In this document: piece by piece, positions 62,183 to 64,000 of the stretch
How positions within the stretch are numbered: the first letter of the stretch is position 1
Layout: every line of letters starts with the position of its first letter
Assembly: GCA_026984915.1 (NCBI GenBank)
Contig: JALSRG010000056.1
Location: 1 to 64,000 of the forward strand
Length of the DNA stretch: 64,000 nucleotides
DNA from: Marinosulfonomonas sp.
GTDB taxonomy: Bacteria; Pseudomonadota; Alphaproteobacteria; Rhodobacterales; Rhodobacteraceae
Direction: 5' to 3'
Made by a program: the position numbers and the translations under genes
The notes under the pieces: model-generated
Database searches by the model: none
What the model was told of the DNA's origin: nothing
The model's input: only the letters and a program-made list of their open reading frames with translations

Positions 62183-63882
62183 TTCTGATCTCCCGCCAGT
62201 TCAATCCGCCTGTCCATTCTTGCAGAAAGTTCCTGGTCATGGGTTGCGACAATCAGCGTTGTGCCTTTGGCCGCAAGTGTCATCAGCCCGCGTGTTACCG
62301 CCGCTGCCGTTTGCGCATCCAGATCCGCGGTCGGTTCATCTGCCAGGATAACATCACGCCCCGACAGAGCCGCCCTCGCAACAATCAACCGCCGGGCTTC
62401 GCCCCCGGAAACACCAGATCCGATTTCGCCCAGACGGGTCTGCAGCCCATTGGAAAGCCGGGCAATGATCCCGTCGGCCGCCACCAGAGACAGGGCCGCC
62501 TCAATCTGCTTTTCCGTAATGTTTTCGGCCCCCATGGTCAGATTCCAGCGCAGCGATCTGGCGAAAAAATGCGGGCGCTGCGGAACCCAGGCCAGCCGGG
62601 CCCGCCACCGGTCTGCCAAAGCTTCCGTCAGTTCTTCGCCGGCGACAGAAATGCACCCCCCGGAAGGGCGCAGCAACCCCGCCAACGCCGCAATCAATGC
62701 CGATTTTCCGGCACCACTTGGCCCTGTTATGGCAACGGTCTGACCAGCCTTGATATCAAAATCCGGATAGCAGAGTTTCTGGGAATTCCCCATCCGCAAG
62801 CACAGCCCCCGCACAGAAATATCGGCCTTCCCTGTCAGGGGGGCAGTCGCCTTGCCTTCACCCAGATACTTTGTCTCAAGCGTGCTTTCCATCTCCAGCA
62901 AATCACGGGCGACCGCACCGGCGGCCGCCTTGTCATGCCAGGCGGCCGCAACATCGCGCAGTGGTTGAAAGAAGGCAGGCGCCAGCATTAACAGGAACAC
63001 GCCCTGCCCTGCAGTCAGCGGCATCGAATAAGCGCCGAAATTCAGATCCCCCAGCAAGGAAAACCCGACGTAAATTGCCACCATTGCCACGCCCAAAGCA
63101 GCAAATAACTCCAGCACAGTCGACGACAGAAATGCGATGCGCAACACTGCCATTGTGCTTGCCCTCAGGCCCTCGGCGCGTTCACGAAACTGGTCCAGCA
63201 TCCGGTCTGTGGCATCGAGCAGCCTTATATCAACCAACGCCATCAGACGCTCCATCAACAAAGCATTCAAACCGGAAATCTCGTCCATCTGCCGTTCGCT
63301 TGCCGTCTGTGCCGCAATGCCAACAAGCGCCATGAACACCGGGATCAGCGGCCCCGCAAACAACAGGACAAGCGCGGCCACCCACGACTGTGTCGCCGAG
63401 ACTGCGACCAGAACCAGAGGCACAACGGCCGCCCGCAGATAGGCCGGCTGATAGCGGGCCAGATAGGGGCGCAGGTTATCAAGTTTTTCCGCAGCCAATG
63501 CCGCCAATGCGGCCGATGCCGGGCGCGCTGAATCCACGGGGGATCGCCGTACTTCGCCAGCCAGCAACCGGTGCCGTTCCTGCGCAATGACCTGATCGGC
63601 GGCCAATGTCACAACCCGGTCTGACCAGGCATCCAAACCTGCCCGGACGATACCGATAGCAACGAACATCGCCACCGCAATCAGGTTTTCCGCCCCGGCA
63701 GTTTTCCCTGCCAATAGCGCCGAAAACAGCCAGGCAACCGCTGCCGCCTGCCCGATCCACAGCAGGGAGGACACTATTGAGATCACCCCCGCCCGGGTCA
63801 ACCGCGCGCGAACCGGTGCAGCCGCCTGCGCCAGCCGTTGCCTTGATCTGGCTGCAGAGTATTTTTCACCTTGGCTGTTCAT
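62179..63882 (-). CDS. cydD: CydD, haem/thiol ABC exporter subunit
   Basis: A 567-residue partner of CydC: membrane domain (AGVISIVSSLLWIGQAAAVA onward), ATPase with GPSGAGKSALIAALAGLL, signature VSGGEARRLIVAR, Walker B VILADEPTADLD and VATHDQ. First gene of cydDCABX. ATG at 63882 has AGGTG before it; a GTG two codons upstream is also open. An inverted repeat GATGTAT/ATACGTC sits 14-32 bases further upstream, next to the window edge. Confidence 0.95.
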   Translation of the reverse strand: MNSQGEKYSAARSRQRLAQAAAPVRARLTRAGVISIVSSLLWIGQAAAVAWLFSALLAGKTAGAENLIAVAMFVAIGIVRAGLDAWSDRVVTLAADQVIAQERHRLLAGEVRRSPVDSARPASAALAALAAEKLDNLRPYLARYQPAYLRAAVVPLVLVAVSATQSWVAALVLLFAGPLIPVFMALVGIAAQTASERQMDEISGLNALLMERLMALVDIRLLDATDRMLDQFRERAEGLRASTMAVLRIAFLSSTVLELFAALGVAMVAIYVGFSLLGDLNFGAYSMPLTAGQGVFLLMLAPAFFQPLRDVAAAWHDKAAAGAVARDLLEMESTLETKYLGEGKATAPLTGKADISVRGLCLRMGNSQKLCYPDFDIKAGQTVAITGPSGAGKSALIAALAGLLRPSGGCISVAGEELTEALADRWRARLAWVPQRPHFFARSLRWNLTMGAENITEKQIEAALSLVAADGIIARLSNGLQTRLGEIGSGVSGGEARRLIVARAALSGRDVILADEPTADLDAQTAAAVTRGLMTLAAKGTTLIVATHDQELSARMDRRIELAGDQK

Positions 63883-63895
63883 TTGCACCTATATA

Positions 63896-63914
63896 GATGT
63901 ATTGAATATACGTC
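63896..63914. promoter_or_regulatory. Inverted repeat upstream of cydD
   Basis: GATGTAT-TGAAT-ATACGTC is an imperfect inverted repeat (six of seven positions) within a strongly AT-rich upstream region. It could be the operator of an Rrf2- or GntR-type regulator, which often precede cydD in alphaproteobacteria, but the regulator gene is beyond the window. Confidence 0.45.
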
Positions 63915-64000
63915 TTATGTGGATCTAGCTATTCGGATACTGATCTGAGTCAATGACGATCACGAATAAATAGGTAATTTTGTCGTAACTTAAAACCGAA

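Overview
The window looks like a chromosomal segment of an alphaproteobacterium of the order Rhodobacterales (Roseobacter/Rhodobacter relatives). The evidence is gene order and family content: murA-DUF2948-hisD-UPF0262-LMW phosphatase-infA-maf-RNase G-like-yacG-tRNA-Phe, cdd-deoA-deoB-add-upp, cydDCABX, an acyl-CoA dehydrogenase/thiolase/FadB cluster with MerR regulators, and a DorA-type molybdoenzyme. No rRNA, CRISPR array, intact insertion sequence or prophage was seen. Assignments come from reading the translations and recalling families; no search was run.

Layout. 0-9 kb: an M15-like protein, tRNA-Phe, and a compact minus-strand housekeeping block (peptidoglycan, histidine, translation initiation, RNA processing), with one unrecognised coiled-coil membrane protein sitting inside it. 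9-20 kb: two more tRNAs (Thr, Gly), an acyl-CoA synthetase, an ABC exporter, a cupredoxin-like protein without copper ligands, an SRAP protein, pyrD, an ArsC-like protein, a MATE exporter, two thioesterases and a 10TM metal exporter. 20-32 kb: a fatty-acid/acyl-CoA degradation locus (two MerR regulators, acyl-CoA dehydrogenase, GST, thiolase, cupin, FadB) followed by a small minus-strand pair (Hint-like protein, sulfotransferase) and a second acyl-CoA ligase. 32-44 kb: a membrane protein resembling an inactive M48 peptidase, a 271-bp inverted-repeat element, and the nucleoside-salvage genes upp-add-deoB and deoA-cdd, which are split by an opposite-strand cassette of MocR regulator, Tat-exported DorA-like enzyme and dihaem cytochrome c. 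44-51 kb: a metallo-hydrolase-like protein, a bicupin, malic enzyme and propionyl-CoA synthetase. 51-54 kb: an AT-richer accessory patch with a predicted beta-propeller protein, a tiny membrane protein and non-coding repeats. 54-64 kb: NAD kinase, serine hydroxymethyltransferase, small membrane proteins, an esterase and the complete cytochrome bd operon including the 39-residue CydX.

How it fits together. Acyl-CoA ligases feed the dehydrogenase, FadB and thiolase; propionyl-CoA synthetase and malic enzyme connect short-chain acids to central metabolism. Cytochrome bd and the DorA-like/cytochrome pair suggest respiratory flexibility. The least explained items are the structured 271-bp element (with a related end sequence 17 kb away), the molybdoenzyme cassette inside the nucleoside operon, the propeller/small-membrane-protein pair, and several proteins that keep a fold but have lost catalytic or metal-binding residues.
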